Origin: an uncultured Oscillospiraceae bacterium
GTDB taxonomy: Bacteria; Bacillota; Clostridia; Oscillospirales; Oscillospiraceae
Direction: 5' to 3'
DNA: 37,278 bases
Assembly: GCA_934567355.1 (NCBI GenBank)
Contig: CAKTJC010000028.1
Location: 1 to 37,278 of the forward strand
The position numbers and the translations under genes were made by a program. Below are positions 24,714 through 32,010 of the stretch, piece after piece. The notes beneath the pieces are model-generated. The model saw only the letters and a list, made by a program, of their open reading frames with translations, did not search any database and had not been told where the DNA came from. The first letter of the stretch is position 1. Every line of letters begins with the position of its first letter.

Positions 24714-25856
24714 ATGTCATTACAATGGAAAACTTTAACGCTTGGACATCTGTCCCGTAATAAATTCTGGGGAGAAAGCGATGCCGCCCAGTATCATTCT
24801 GTCGTTGCAACCACAACCCTGGTGCAGACAGATGACATCAATATCTTGGTAGATCCAACCCTGCCGGTAGAGCAGACAGAGGCGCTGCTGCGGCTGCATG
24901 CCGGATTGGGCAGGGAGGATATTCACATTGTCTATGCCACCCATTACCACGGCGATCACCGCGTGGACGCGGACAAATACCCCAATGCAAAACAATATAT
25001 GTCCGCCGCCTCCTTGCAGGATGCCCAGGCAGCCATCGAGGAGGTGAGGCAGGGCAGAGGGGTACCTGCTTTCGTGGTGGGGTTGGAGGACTTTTTGCCC
25101 GCACCGGAGCAACTGGCTCCGGGTGTGACGCTGTACCCGTTGCCCGGCCACACAGATGGCAATACCGGTCTGATGCTTACTGCCCGGGAGGGAAGCGTGC
25201 TGTTGGCAGGGGACACTATTATGGGTGAAGAATATTTCTGCGCCGGGGAGGGCTATTGGTTCAACACCAGCGCAGAAAAAACGCATGAGTCCATTGTGCG
25301 CGCTGCCCGGGATGCCGATATAGTGGTACCCGGCCACGGGGATATTTTCCTGACCGAGGGTCGCGGTGAATTTGGCAAGCCGAGGTACAGCTGCTGGTGG
25401 TACCGTCTGAACTTGGGCAGCAGCCAGGAGGAATCTGTAGTACTGGTGTGCGCAGGAAACTGCAATGTGCTGATTAATCCAAGTCTGCCCGGCCATCTCC
25501 TGCGTCAGGCTTTGTATGACCGCACCGGATTGGATCCGGCGGACATTACGCATGTACTCTGCCTGGATGGAGCGGCGAAGCATCGCCTAGATGTGGAGAC
25601 GCTGAGGAACGCAGCCTATCTGATGCCTGCGGGGGCATTGGAACATCAGAAGGCGGCGGGGGCTGATATTCACTTGGCACTGTTTCATGCCTGGAACAAT
25701 CAAATTCCGGAGTTGACGCTTGCGGGCGGAATCTGCTGCTTTGAGGCTCCGGAGGGCACCGTGGCAGTGGCGGCTGAATGTCCCTCTGATGAATTCCTGA
25801 AGGAAAACCGGGTAAAGGTTCTTTTGTGCGGAAGTGTAATGACTGTGCGGAGATAA
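24714..25856 (+). CDS. Metallo-beta-lactamase-fold hydrolase with a second, degenerate lobe
   Basis: A 380-residue protein; ATG 24714 has GGAG at 24702-24705. Residues ~25-215 are a complete metallo-beta-lactamase fold with two-metal ligands His77, His79, Asp81, His82 (THYHGDH), His146 (LPGHTDG), Asp167 (LAGDT) and His208 (VPGHGD). Residues ~230-360 repeat the start of the fold at a constant offset of 208: NILVDPTLP matches NVLINPSLP, and the metal motif position reads CLDGAAKH, so three of four ligands are gone. The protein is therefore probably an internal duplication with one active and one structural or binding lobe. Such enzymes cleave esters, lactones, amides or thioesters. It closes the importer operon. 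Confidence 0.85.
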   Translation: MSLQWKTLTLGHLSRNKFWGESDAAQYHSVVATTTLVQTDDINILVDPTLPVEQTEALLRLHAGLGREDIHIVYATHYHGDHRVDADKYPNAKQYMSAASLQDAQAAIEEVRQGRGVPAFVVGLEDFLPAPEQLAPGVTLYPLPGHTDGNTGLMLTAREGSVLLAGDTIMGEEYFCAGEGYWFNTSAEKTHESIVRAARDADIVVPGHGDIFLTEGRGEFGKPRYSCWWYRLNLGSSQEESVVLVCAGNCNVLINPSLPGHLLRQALYDRTGLDPADITHVLCLDGAAKHRLDVETLRNAAYLMPAGALEHQKAAGADIHLALFHAWNNQIPELTLAGGICCFEAPEGTVAVAAECPSDEFLKENRVKVLLCGSVMTVRR

Positions 25857-25859
25857 CAG

Positions 25860-25889
25860 TTGACAGCAGGAATAAAAATATGGTAAACT
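25860..25889 (+). promoter_or_regulatory. Promoter of the GntR regulator gene
   Basis: TTGACA (25860-25865) and TAAACT (25884-25889) with an 18-base spacer; a TG at 25881-25882 gives an extended -10. The -35 begins three bases after the stop of the preceding gene, so the regulator can be made independently of the importer operon. Confidence 0.7.
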
Positions 25890-25905
25890 CAGGAAAGGAT
25901 CGAGA

Positions 25906-25921
25906 CTAATTATTCAATTAG
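25906..25921. promoter_or_regulatory. Inverted repeat before the GntR gene, possible autoregulatory site
   Basis: CTAATT-ATTC-AATTAG is a perfect 6-bp inverted repeat just downstream of the predicted transcription start. It differs from the TGTATACA palindromes at the two operons, so it may be a weaker or separate site. Confidence 0.35.
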
Positions 25922-25933
25922 AGATGGTATTGC

Positions 25934-26608
25934 ATGGAAAAAATAGGCACTGAGACAACAAAGAAAATGACAGTACAGGAGTTGGTGGATGGCATTGTGG
26001 AGTTGATTCACAAGGGCAACTACCTTCCGGGTGCGCCTGTCCGCGAGGTGGAGCTGTGCAGGCTGTTTGGCGTCAGCCGGACACCCGTTCGTGAGGCGCT
26101 CCGTTTGCTGCAAAACAGCGGCGTCGTGGAATATATTCCCCGCTGCGGTGTGCAGATTGCTGAAATAAGCCGGGAGACGCTGAGCAACATCACCGAAACT
26201 CGTACTGTCCTGGAGGTTCTCAGCACCCGTCAGGCGGCTCAGAGGATCACGCGGGAAGAGGTGGAGGAGCTATACCGGATCAACGAATGCTTCCATGCTG
26301 CGTCCGATCCCAAAGAAAGATCCGGACTGGACAACTTGTTCCATACCCGGATCGCGGAGATTTCCGGTAATCCATGCGTGGTGCAGTACCTGAGCAATCT
26401 GCTGCTCCGTCAGGCGACTGTGCCTGCAACCTTTGAGGACAGACCCCAGCGTAGCCAGTTCTCTTACGTGGAGCATAACGGCATATTGCAGGCGTTGGAG
26501 CTGCGCGACCCGGAACTGGCTGCCAAGCAGGCGGATATCCATTTCCATATGAGCCAGGCTTCGCTGCAAAGCAAGCTGGAGGCATACCTGCAGAAACGCT
26601 CGGAGTAA
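25934..26608 (+). CDS. GntR-family transcriptional regulator, FadR/FCD subfamily
   Basis: A 224-residue repressor type. Residues ~12-78 are the winged helix-turn-helix (YLPGAPVREVELCRLFGVSRTPVREALRLLQNSGVVEYIPRCGVQI). Residues ~88-212 are the helical FCD ligand domain, with the usual metal-binding histidines visible in FHTRIAEISGN, EHNGILQAL and DIHFHM. Members bind carboxylic acids or sugar acids, consistent with a pathway ending in glycerate. It sits between the two operons and is the natural candidate to bind the TGTATACA palindromes found in front of both. The gene has its own promoter. Confidence 0.9.
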   Translation: MEKIGTETTKKMTVQELVDGIVELIHKGNYLPGAPVREVELCRLFGVSRTPVREALRLLQNSGVVEYIPRCGVQIAEISRETLSNITETRTVLEVLSTRQAAQRITREEVEELYRINECFHAASDPKERSGLDNLFHTRIAEISGNPCVVQYLSNLLLRQATVPATFEDRPQRSQFSYVEHNGILQALELRDPELAAKQADIHFHMSQASLQSKLEAYLQKRSE

Positions 26609-26631
26609 CAATGGAATAATGTTCAAAAGCA

Positions 26632-26692
26632 ATCCCCCGCTTGCTTGTGCCGCCCAGATGGGCGACGCTGCAGACGGGGGACTTTTGCGCGC
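26632..26692 (+). terminator. Probable terminator after the GntR gene
   Basis: A TCCCCCG/CGGGGGA outer stem encloses a second hairpin (CGCCC-AGA-TGGGCG), followed by CTTTTG. The weak T tract makes this a probable rather than certain terminator; it separates the regulator from the second operon. Confidence 0.5.
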
Positions 26693-26715
26693 GGAGCAAG
26701 TGAAAAATCACCAAA

Positions 26716-26727
26716 AATGTATACAAT
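26716..26727. promoter_or_regulatory. GntR-type operator 1 of the second operon
   Basis: AATGTATACAAT differs at one base from the perfect palindrome at 16991-17002. It lies about 20 bases upstream of the -35 of the second operon's promoter. Confidence 0.55.
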
Positions 26728-26746
26728 TTTTGTGTACCATGCAGAC

Positions 26747-26775
26747 TAGACAAATCCAAAATAGCTGTATATAAT
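26747..26775 (+). promoter_or_regulatory. Promoter of the second catabolic operon
   Basis: TAGACA (26747-26752) and a perfect TATAAT (26770-26775) with a 17-base spacer; start of transcription near 26782. One operator copy lies upstream and one downstream. Confidence 0.8.
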
Positions 26776-26822
26776 GATTATAAGGCATTTTTGATCAGTT
26801 TAAGATAACGCGCGCATTCGAA

Positions 26823-26834
26823 ATTGTATTCAAT
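26823..26834. promoter_or_regulatory. GntR-type operator 2 of the second operon
   Basis: ATTGTATTCAAT differs at one base from the perfect palindrome of the importer operon. It lies in the leader between promoter and first gene, about 107 bases from operator 1, a layout compatible with repression by looping. Confidence 0.55.
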
Positions 26835-26856
26835 TTTAAGAAAGAGAGGAACATGG

Positions 26857-28848
26857 ATGTCCTGGTGGAAAGACAAGCCGTTCCGGCAGGTGCAGAACAA
26901 TCTGCGGGATATTGACGGCGCAATGGATGTGGACTATGAGGTGGCTATGCTCAAGGAATTGGGCGCCAATGTGGTTCAGGTGGGCTGCGGCGGTATCAGC
27001 GCCTTTTCTCCCACGAAGCTGTCTTGCCAACTACCCACGCCTTATCTGGTGGGGGACAAATTTGGCGAGATCGTGGAAAAGTGCCATGCAAATGGTATTC
27101 GCGTGATTGCCCGGTTTGACATCAGCAAGGTAAACAAAAAGTATCTGGAAACAAATCCGGAGTGGTTTTCACGCACCATCGACGGCCAGCCGGTGATGTT
27201 TGAAGACTGTGCCTCGGTCTGCGTCAACGGAGACTACCAGCAGAACTGCATGGTGGAAATCGTCAGCGAGATTTTGCGCAACTATCCCATTGATGGCGTT
27301 TTCTTCAATATTCCCGGCTACGCTACCTTCGACTATAACAATAGGTATGTGGGTATTTGCCAGTGCGAAAATTGCAGACGCCGCTTCCGTGAGTGGTCCG
27401 GAGGGCTGACATTGCCGACGCTCGAGCAGCCGGACGATCCGGTGTTCCGGAAGTATGAAGCTTTCAAGACCTATACTGTCAGTGATCTTTTGGAAAAGAT
27501 CCGCCGTACCATTAAGCAGATCAATCCGGAGGTGGCTTTGAGCACCTACAGCGACGATGGCATCGACATCGTCCGCAACGAGGCTCAATCCAGTCTGGAC
27601 GACGTAGGTCGATTCTGGCTCTACAGCGCCTTCGATGATGCCGCCAGCGTGGGCAATACCTTCCCTGATAAGGTGTCCAGCAATGTGGTCATCAATGCGG
27701 TGGATATCCCGGTTCGTTTTATGGGAGTGTCTACCTATCTGAACGAGACCCGGCTTTACCAGGAGATGGCTGTCGGCTCCAATTTGGACTGGTGCATTGT
27801 CGGCTCCTTCCAGGACTACCCGGATCGAGCCAATTATCAAGGCGTCAAGCGGGTGTTCCACCTGCATGCTGCTCATGAGGATTTGTTTGCCAAGCTGAAA
27901 AGCGCAGCCAGAGTGCTGCTGGTGCAGCCCCGGCCGTTCTATCAGTTCAGTGTTACCTCCGGCTGGAATGCCAAGGAATACCGAGGCTTGGCCAGTATGC
28001 TGAAGGAGGAACATATCCCGTTTGACCCGGTGATTTACAGCGGCATTGACAATGTGGCTGATCGGCTGGATGAGTACGATGTGATTATTCTGCCGGATTT
28101 GCCCCGCCGTCCCACAGAAAAATTCCGCCAAAAACTGCTGGAAACGACGGCAACGGTGGTTGCTACCGGATGCACCTTCAGGGAAGATCCGGAGCTGCTC
28201 CGGGAGCTGTTCGGCGTCCGGCTGGCCGAACAGATTACCCCCATCCGCAGTACCTATGTGGCAACGGAGCCCAAGGAAATCTTTAAGTCCCTGCCTCTGC
28301 GGGACTGGGTGTATCTGGATAAAATTGCCTATCGGATTACTCTGGAGGACGCTCAGGGATTCTTGCCGCTGATCGGCTATGCACCTTACGGTCCGCCGGA
28401 GCGTGCCTTCGGGCATAAGAGAACCGGCGACGATATGGCGGCGGTAAAGGGAAAAAAGAACATCTACCTGCCCTGGCAGATCGGTACTCTGTATGAAACT
28501 CAGGGCTACGAGGACTTCAAGCAGATCTTTATTGACCTGCTGAAAAGTGTCCGTCCCATCCAGCGTCCCTTTATCACCGATGCGCCCGGCTGTGCAGAGA
28601 TGATTTATCGTTTGGTGGATGAAAATACCTGCCTGCTGCAAATTGTCAATCTCAGCGGCTACAATGGGAAGACGATGGCAAAACCCCTTCCCCTGGAAAA
28701 TATTCACGTCACGCTTCCGGGGAGAAAGATTAAACGTGTGGAGGGGCTGACCGAGGATGGCCTGGAGGAGCAGCCCTTCTCAAGCCCCAATGTCATGACG
28801 CTCCGCTGCCCGGAAATCTATTCCGGCTACCAGATCACTTTTGAATAA
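26857..28848 (+). CDS. Glycoside-hydrolase-like protein, GHL6 type (paralogue 2)
   Basis: A 663-residue paralogue of the protein at 22654, same domain order. The start ATG 26857 follows GAGAGGA and gives MSWWKDKPFRQVQNNLRDID; ATG 26853 is out of frame. Shared blocks are the N-terminal WWKD..NLR-ID, GIRVIARFDISKV, NPEWF, NGDYQQ, IDGVFFNIPGY and GICQCENCRRRF (Cys168, Cys170, Cys173). The trimerisation-like middle domain (ARVLLVQPRPF, YDVIILPDLPRRPTEKFRQKLLETTATVVATG) and a C-terminal beta domain follow. The two copies have diverged widely, suggesting different steps or substrates. It is the first gene of the second operon; a 109-base inverted-repeat element begins directly after its stop. Confidence 0.75.
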   Translation: MSWWKDKPFRQVQNNLRDIDGAMDVDYEVAMLKELGANVVQVGCGGISAFSPTKLSCQLPTPYLVGDKFGEIVEKCHANGIRVIARFDISKVNKKYLETNPEWFSRTIDGQPVMFEDCASVCVNGDYQQNCMVEIVSEILRNYPIDGVFFNIPGYATFDYNNRYVGICQCENCRRRFREWSGGLTLPTLEQPDDPVFRKYEAFKTYTVSDLLEKIRRTIKQINPEVALSTYSDDGIDIVRNEAQSSLDDVGRFWLYSAFDDAASVGNTFPDKVSSNVVINAVDIPVRFMGVSTYLNETRLYQEMAVGSNLDWCIVGSFQDYPDRANYQGVKRVFHLHAAHEDLFAKLKSAARVLLVQPRPFYQFSVTSGWNAKEYRGLASMLKEEHIPFDPVIYSGIDNVADRLDEYDVIILPDLPRRPTEKFRQKLLETTATVVATGCTFREDPELLRELFGVRLAEQITPIRSTYVATEPKEIFKSLPLRDWVYLDKIAYRITLEDAQGFLPLIGYAPYGPPERAFGHKRTGDDMAAVKGKKNIYLPWQIGTLYETQGYEDFKQIFIDLLKSVRPIQRPFITDAPGCAEMIYRLVDENTCLLQIVNLSGYNGKTMAKPLPLENIHVTLPGRKIKRVEGLTEDGLEEQPFSSPNVMTLRCPEIYSGYQITFE

Positions 28849-28957
28849 GGGAAGCTCTGAGAGTGGGAAACACACATGATTTTGCTCTGTTCTTGGAGCC
28901 GCCATCTGGTGAAGAATCTCCCGCTGCCGGCATTCACCGTTTTTATCAGAGCTTCCC
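28849..28957. repeat. Short element with perfect 12-bp terminal inverted repeats, MITE-like
   Basis: GGGAAGCTCTGA (28849-28860) and its exact complement TCAGAGCTTCCC (28946-28957) bracket 85 bases without a gene. The element begins at the base after a stop codon, inside the operon. No clear target duplication is visible. The ends resemble GGGAACCTCTGA at 37201-37212 (11 of 12), so both may derive from one insertion-sequence family. As RNA it could form a hairpin between the first and second genes. Confidence 0.55.
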
Positions 28958-29003
28958 AAACTGTGTATCATCAATCAGAAAATAAAAGATGGAGGAATTT
29001 CTT

Positions 29004-30260
29004 ATGGATGTACGCGAACGAATTGAGCAGGCGAATGCCAAGGCTGCCGAGGTGCTGACCAAGGGTCGCCCCACTTGGGTGGATGTCCGCCCTGCCGGAG
29101 AGGTTATCCCCGGTATGAATCCCAACACCATTTTAATTGCGGGACCTCCCATTGCGGTGGAAAATATCCCGGCTCCTGTCCGTACCGCCATCTGCGGCGC
29201 ATTGGTACACGAGGGACGGGCTTCCGACTTGGACGGCGCTTGGCAGCTGGTACTGAGCGGTAAGATCAAGGTGGACGCCGCTCAGGATTATAATGCTGCC
29301 TGTGGCGCGGCAATGGCAACCTCCGCTTCCATGCCTGTGTGCGTGGTGGAGGACAAGGTCTATGGAGGCCGGGGATTCTGTGCGCTCCATCCCGGTAATA
29401 AACAGAATGTCCTTCGCTGGGGATACTACAATGATGCCATTGAAAGCGATCTGGTCTGGTTCCGGGATCACTACGGCCCGGCTCTGGGTGCAGTCGTGCG
29501 CCAGATGGGCGGCATTGACCTGATTAATGTGATGAGCAAAACCGCCGGAATGGGCGATGAGAACCACAACCGTCAGCCGGCTGCTTCCATGTACATGGCA
29601 CTGCAAATGATTCAGACCATGATGGATATGAACTTTGAATACCGTGATCGGATTGTCAAGGAGTTTGCGGCAAACGATCGTTTCTTCCTGCATGTGATGA
29701 TGGCCGGTGCTGAGAGTGTGCTGGCTACCGTAAAGGAAATCCCCGACTGCACGGTGATGGCAGCCATGGGCGGCAACGGTGTGGAGTTTGGCATGCGTTT
29801 TGCTGGTACTGGGAAACAGTGGTTCACCGTGCCCGCCCCGCTGATCAAGGGGCTGTTCCTGAAGCCAACCTATACTGACGATGACCTGCTGGGCTTCCTG
29901 GGCGACAGCTGTGTTACCGAAGTCTATGGCCTGGGCGGCATGTCCGCCAGCGCGGGCCCCGGCTATGTGGTGCTTACCGGATCCACCTTCGAGGATTCCC
30001 TCCAGCGCGCAGCGGATGCCCGTCAGGTGTGTGTGGCGGAGCATATGTTTGCCCCCATCCCCTGGGACGGCGGCAAGGGTTTCCCCGTGGGCGTGGATAT
30101 GCGTAAGGTCATCGGTCTGAACATTCTGCCCACTTCTCACGGCGGCGGAACGCTGAAATCCGGCGGCCAAGGCACCATGGGTTCAGCCAAGCTGCCAATG
30201 GACTGCTTCAAACAGGGGCTGCTTGCCTTCAATAGAATTATCACCGAGGGGGAAAAGTAA
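29004..30260 (+). CDS. DUF1116 protein, related to AllG/YlbE of oxamate carbamoyltransferase
   Basis: A 418-residue protein of the DUF1116 family. ATG 29004 lies eight bases after GGAGG; ATG 28989 overlaps that site. Family features include IAGPPIAVENIPAPVRTAICGALVHEG near the N-terminus, DAAQDYNAACGAAMATSASMPVCVVED, and the C-terminal GLNILPTSHGGGTLKSGGQGTMGSAKLPMDCF. In E. coli the DUF1116 protein YlbE (AllG) works with FdrA (AllF) and YlbF (AllH) in the oxamate carbamoyltransferase of allantoin breakdown, making carbamoyl phosphate. Here FdrA follows directly, but no AllH-like (DUF2877) gene and no carbamate kinase is present, so the substrate is probably different. Confidence 0.85.
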   Translation: MDVRERIEQANAKAAEVLTKGRPTWVDVRPAGEVIPGMNPNTILIAGPPIAVENIPAPVRTAICGALVHEGRASDLDGAWQLVLSGKIKVDAAQDYNAACGAAMATSASMPVCVVEDKVYGGRGFCALHPGNKQNVLRWGYYNDAIESDLVWFRDHYGPALGAVVRQMGGIDLINVMSKTAGMGDENHNRQPAASMYMALQMIQTMMDMNFEYRDRIVKEFAANDRFFLHVMMAGAESVLATVKEIPDCTVMAAMGGNGVEFGMRFAGTGKQWFTVPAPLIKGLFLKPTYTDDDLLGFLGDSCVTEVYGLGGMSASAGPGYVVLTGSTFEDSLQRAADARQVCVAEHMFAPIPWDGGKGFPVGVDMRKVIGLNILPTSHGGGTLKSGGQGTMGSAKLPMDCFKQGLLAFNRIITEGEK

Positions 30261-31808
30261 GTGGCACTTTTTTCCATCGTCCGCAAGAATAACTATGTAG
30301 ACTCCCTGGCCTCGCTGTTTACCATGTCTCTGCTGATGGACTGTGACGGAATTGAGAGCGCCTATGTGGGCATGGCAACAGCCAGCAATAAACGTTCCAT
30401 GCAGGAATTGGGACTGATAAACGAAGAAATTCAGAATGCCGGTGAGGACGATCAGGTTCTGGCGGTTCGTGCTGTCAGCCGGGAGGCGTTTGAAGCCGCA
30501 ATTGCCAGGAGTGAAGAGAGCAGCAGGACGGCCGACCCTGAGAAGGTGACCTATTCCACGGTGGAGGCCGCTGTCAAGGCGAATCCCCGAGCCAATATCT
30601 GCACAATCTCCGTACCCGGAGAGCACGCTTTTGAGGTGACAAAGCAGGCGCTGGAGTTGGGGCTGCACTGCATTGTGTTCAGTGCTCACGTTCCACCGGA
30701 GCAGGAGCGCCAGATGAAGGAACTGGCTCAAAAGAAGGGACTGCTGTGCATGGGACCGGATTGCGGCGTGTGCAACATCAACGGCATCGCTTTTGTGCTG
30801 GCCAGCATCAATAACCGTGGACCGGTGGGTATTTGCGGTGCCTCCGGCTGCGGCATTCAGCATGTGGCTGCTTTCCTCCACGAGGCGGGGAGCGGTGTGT
30901 CCCAAGCCATCGGTACCGGTGGCTCCGATCTAAAGGAGCCAATCGGTGGGATCAGCATGCTTATGGGCATTGATGCACTGGAAAATGACCCTGATACCGA
31001 ATATATCGTATTGATTTCCCGTAAACCGGCGGACAGTGTGCTGCAAAGGCTGTTGACCCGTGTAAAACAGTGCCGCAAGCCGGTGGTTGCCTGCTTCATG
31101 GGTGCAGACCGGGCACAGGTGGAGGCTTCCGGCGCGGTATTTGCTGATAACCTGGATGAATGCGCCCAGAAAATTCTGGCGCTGCTTGGAAAGCAACTGG
31201 TATTTGATACAGATGAGCAGATTACCGCATTGGCGCGGGAGGCCATTCAGGGTATGAGTCCTCGACAGAAGTATGTCCGCGGGTTGTACTGCGGCGGAAC
31301 CTACTGCGACGAGGCACAGAAAACCATGCAGCCAAAAGTCGGCGATATCTATTCTAACGCCCCGCTCCGCCCGGAGCTCCGGCTGGCAGATTCTTTCATT
31401 AGCGTGGGCAACTGCGTGGTCGACTACGGCGAAGAGGAATTCACCGTTGGCAAGCCCCACCCAACCATGGAGCCCTCCATGCGGGTACCGGGAATTGTGA
31501 AGGAAGGGGCGGATCCGGAGACAGCGGTGATGCTGATGGATTTTATCCTGACCCCAGCCGCCAATATTGACCCGGTGGGAACCTCTGTCCAGGCAATTCG
31601 GGACGCCATGGAGGCGGCCAGGACTCGGGGCGGCCGCCTTGCGGTGGTGGCTTCGGTGTTGGGCACGGATGCAGATTTGCAGAATGTCACATTGCAGCGG
31701 AAAAAACTGCAGGACGCTGGTGTGTATGTCTGTAAATCCAACCGCCAGGCAGCTCAGTTGGCGGGTGAAATTGTGCGACTGAAAAAGGAGAGAGATCAAA
31801 ATGGCTGA
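30261..31808 (+). CDS. fdrA: FdrA-family protein (AllF-like, acyl-CoA-synthetase-like fold)
   Basis: A 515-residue homologue of E. coli FdrA, which has the succinyl-CoA-synthetase-alpha fold. The start is GTG 30261, directly after the previous stop, with GAGGGGG upstream. The N-terminal RKNNYVDSLASLFTMSLLMDCDGIESAYVGMAT is the family's opening. The CoA-ligase-like domain contains CMGPDCGVCNINGIAF, GPVGICGASGCGIQHVAAFLHEAGSGVSQAIGTGGSDLKEPIGG, and CRKPVVACFMGAD. The C-terminal region has LYCGGTYCDEAQ, and HPTMEPSMR near the end of the conserved core. Likely one subunit of a transferase with the DUF1116 protein. It overlaps the small gene downstream by eight bases. Confidence 0.9.
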   Translation: MALFSIVRKNNYVDSLASLFTMSLLMDCDGIESAYVGMATASNKRSMQELGLINEEIQNAGEDDQVLAVRAVSREAFEAAIARSEESSRTADPEKVTYSTVEAAVKANPRANICTISVPGEHAFEVTKQALELGLHCIVFSAHVPPEQERQMKELAQKKGLLCMGPDCGVCNINGIAFVLASINNRGPVGICGASGCGIQHVAAFLHEAGSGVSQAIGTGGSDLKEPIGGISMLMGIDALENDPDTEYIVLISRKPADSVLQRLLTRVKQCRKPVVACFMGADRAQVEASGAVFADNLDECAQKILALLGKQLVFDTDEQITALAREAIQGMSPRQKYVRGLYCGGTYCDEAQKTMQPKVGDIYSNAPLRPELRLADSFISVGNCVVDYGEEEFTVGKPHPTMEPSMRVPGIVKEGADPETAVMLMDFILTPAANIDPVGTSVQAIRDAMEAARTRGGRLAVVASVLGTDADLQNVTLQRKKLQDAGVYVCKSNRQAAQLAGEIVRLKKERDQNG

Positions 31809-31983
31809 TACAAGCAAAATTCAGCAGCTGTTTGAATCGGAGCTGGTAGCCATAAATATTGGCCCCCGGTTGTTCGGCGAGGCGCTGGAAAAACAGGGTG
31901 TGGAAGTAATCCAGGTGGATTGGCGTCCGGTTGCCGGCGGTGACAAGGAGATGCAGGATATTCTGTCCGTCCTTGGAATTTAG
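31801..31983 (+). CDS. Small FdrA-associated protein (fdrA-domain type)
   Basis: A 60-residue protein starting inside the end of fdrA (GAGAG upstream). Its core VAINIGPRLFGEALEKQGVEVIQVDWRPVAGGDKEMQDIL resembles the N-terminal segment that longer DUF1116 proteins carry fused to the main domain. The DUF1116 protein two genes upstream lacks that segment. It may therefore be a detached subunit piece of the same complex. Translation is supported by the overlap and by the match; function is inferred. Confidence 0.75.
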   Translation: MADTSKIQQLFESELVAINIGPRLFGEALEKQGVEVIQVDWRPVAGGDKEMQDILSVLGI

Positions 31984-32010
31984 CCGATCGGTAAAATAGG
32001 AGAATCCGGA

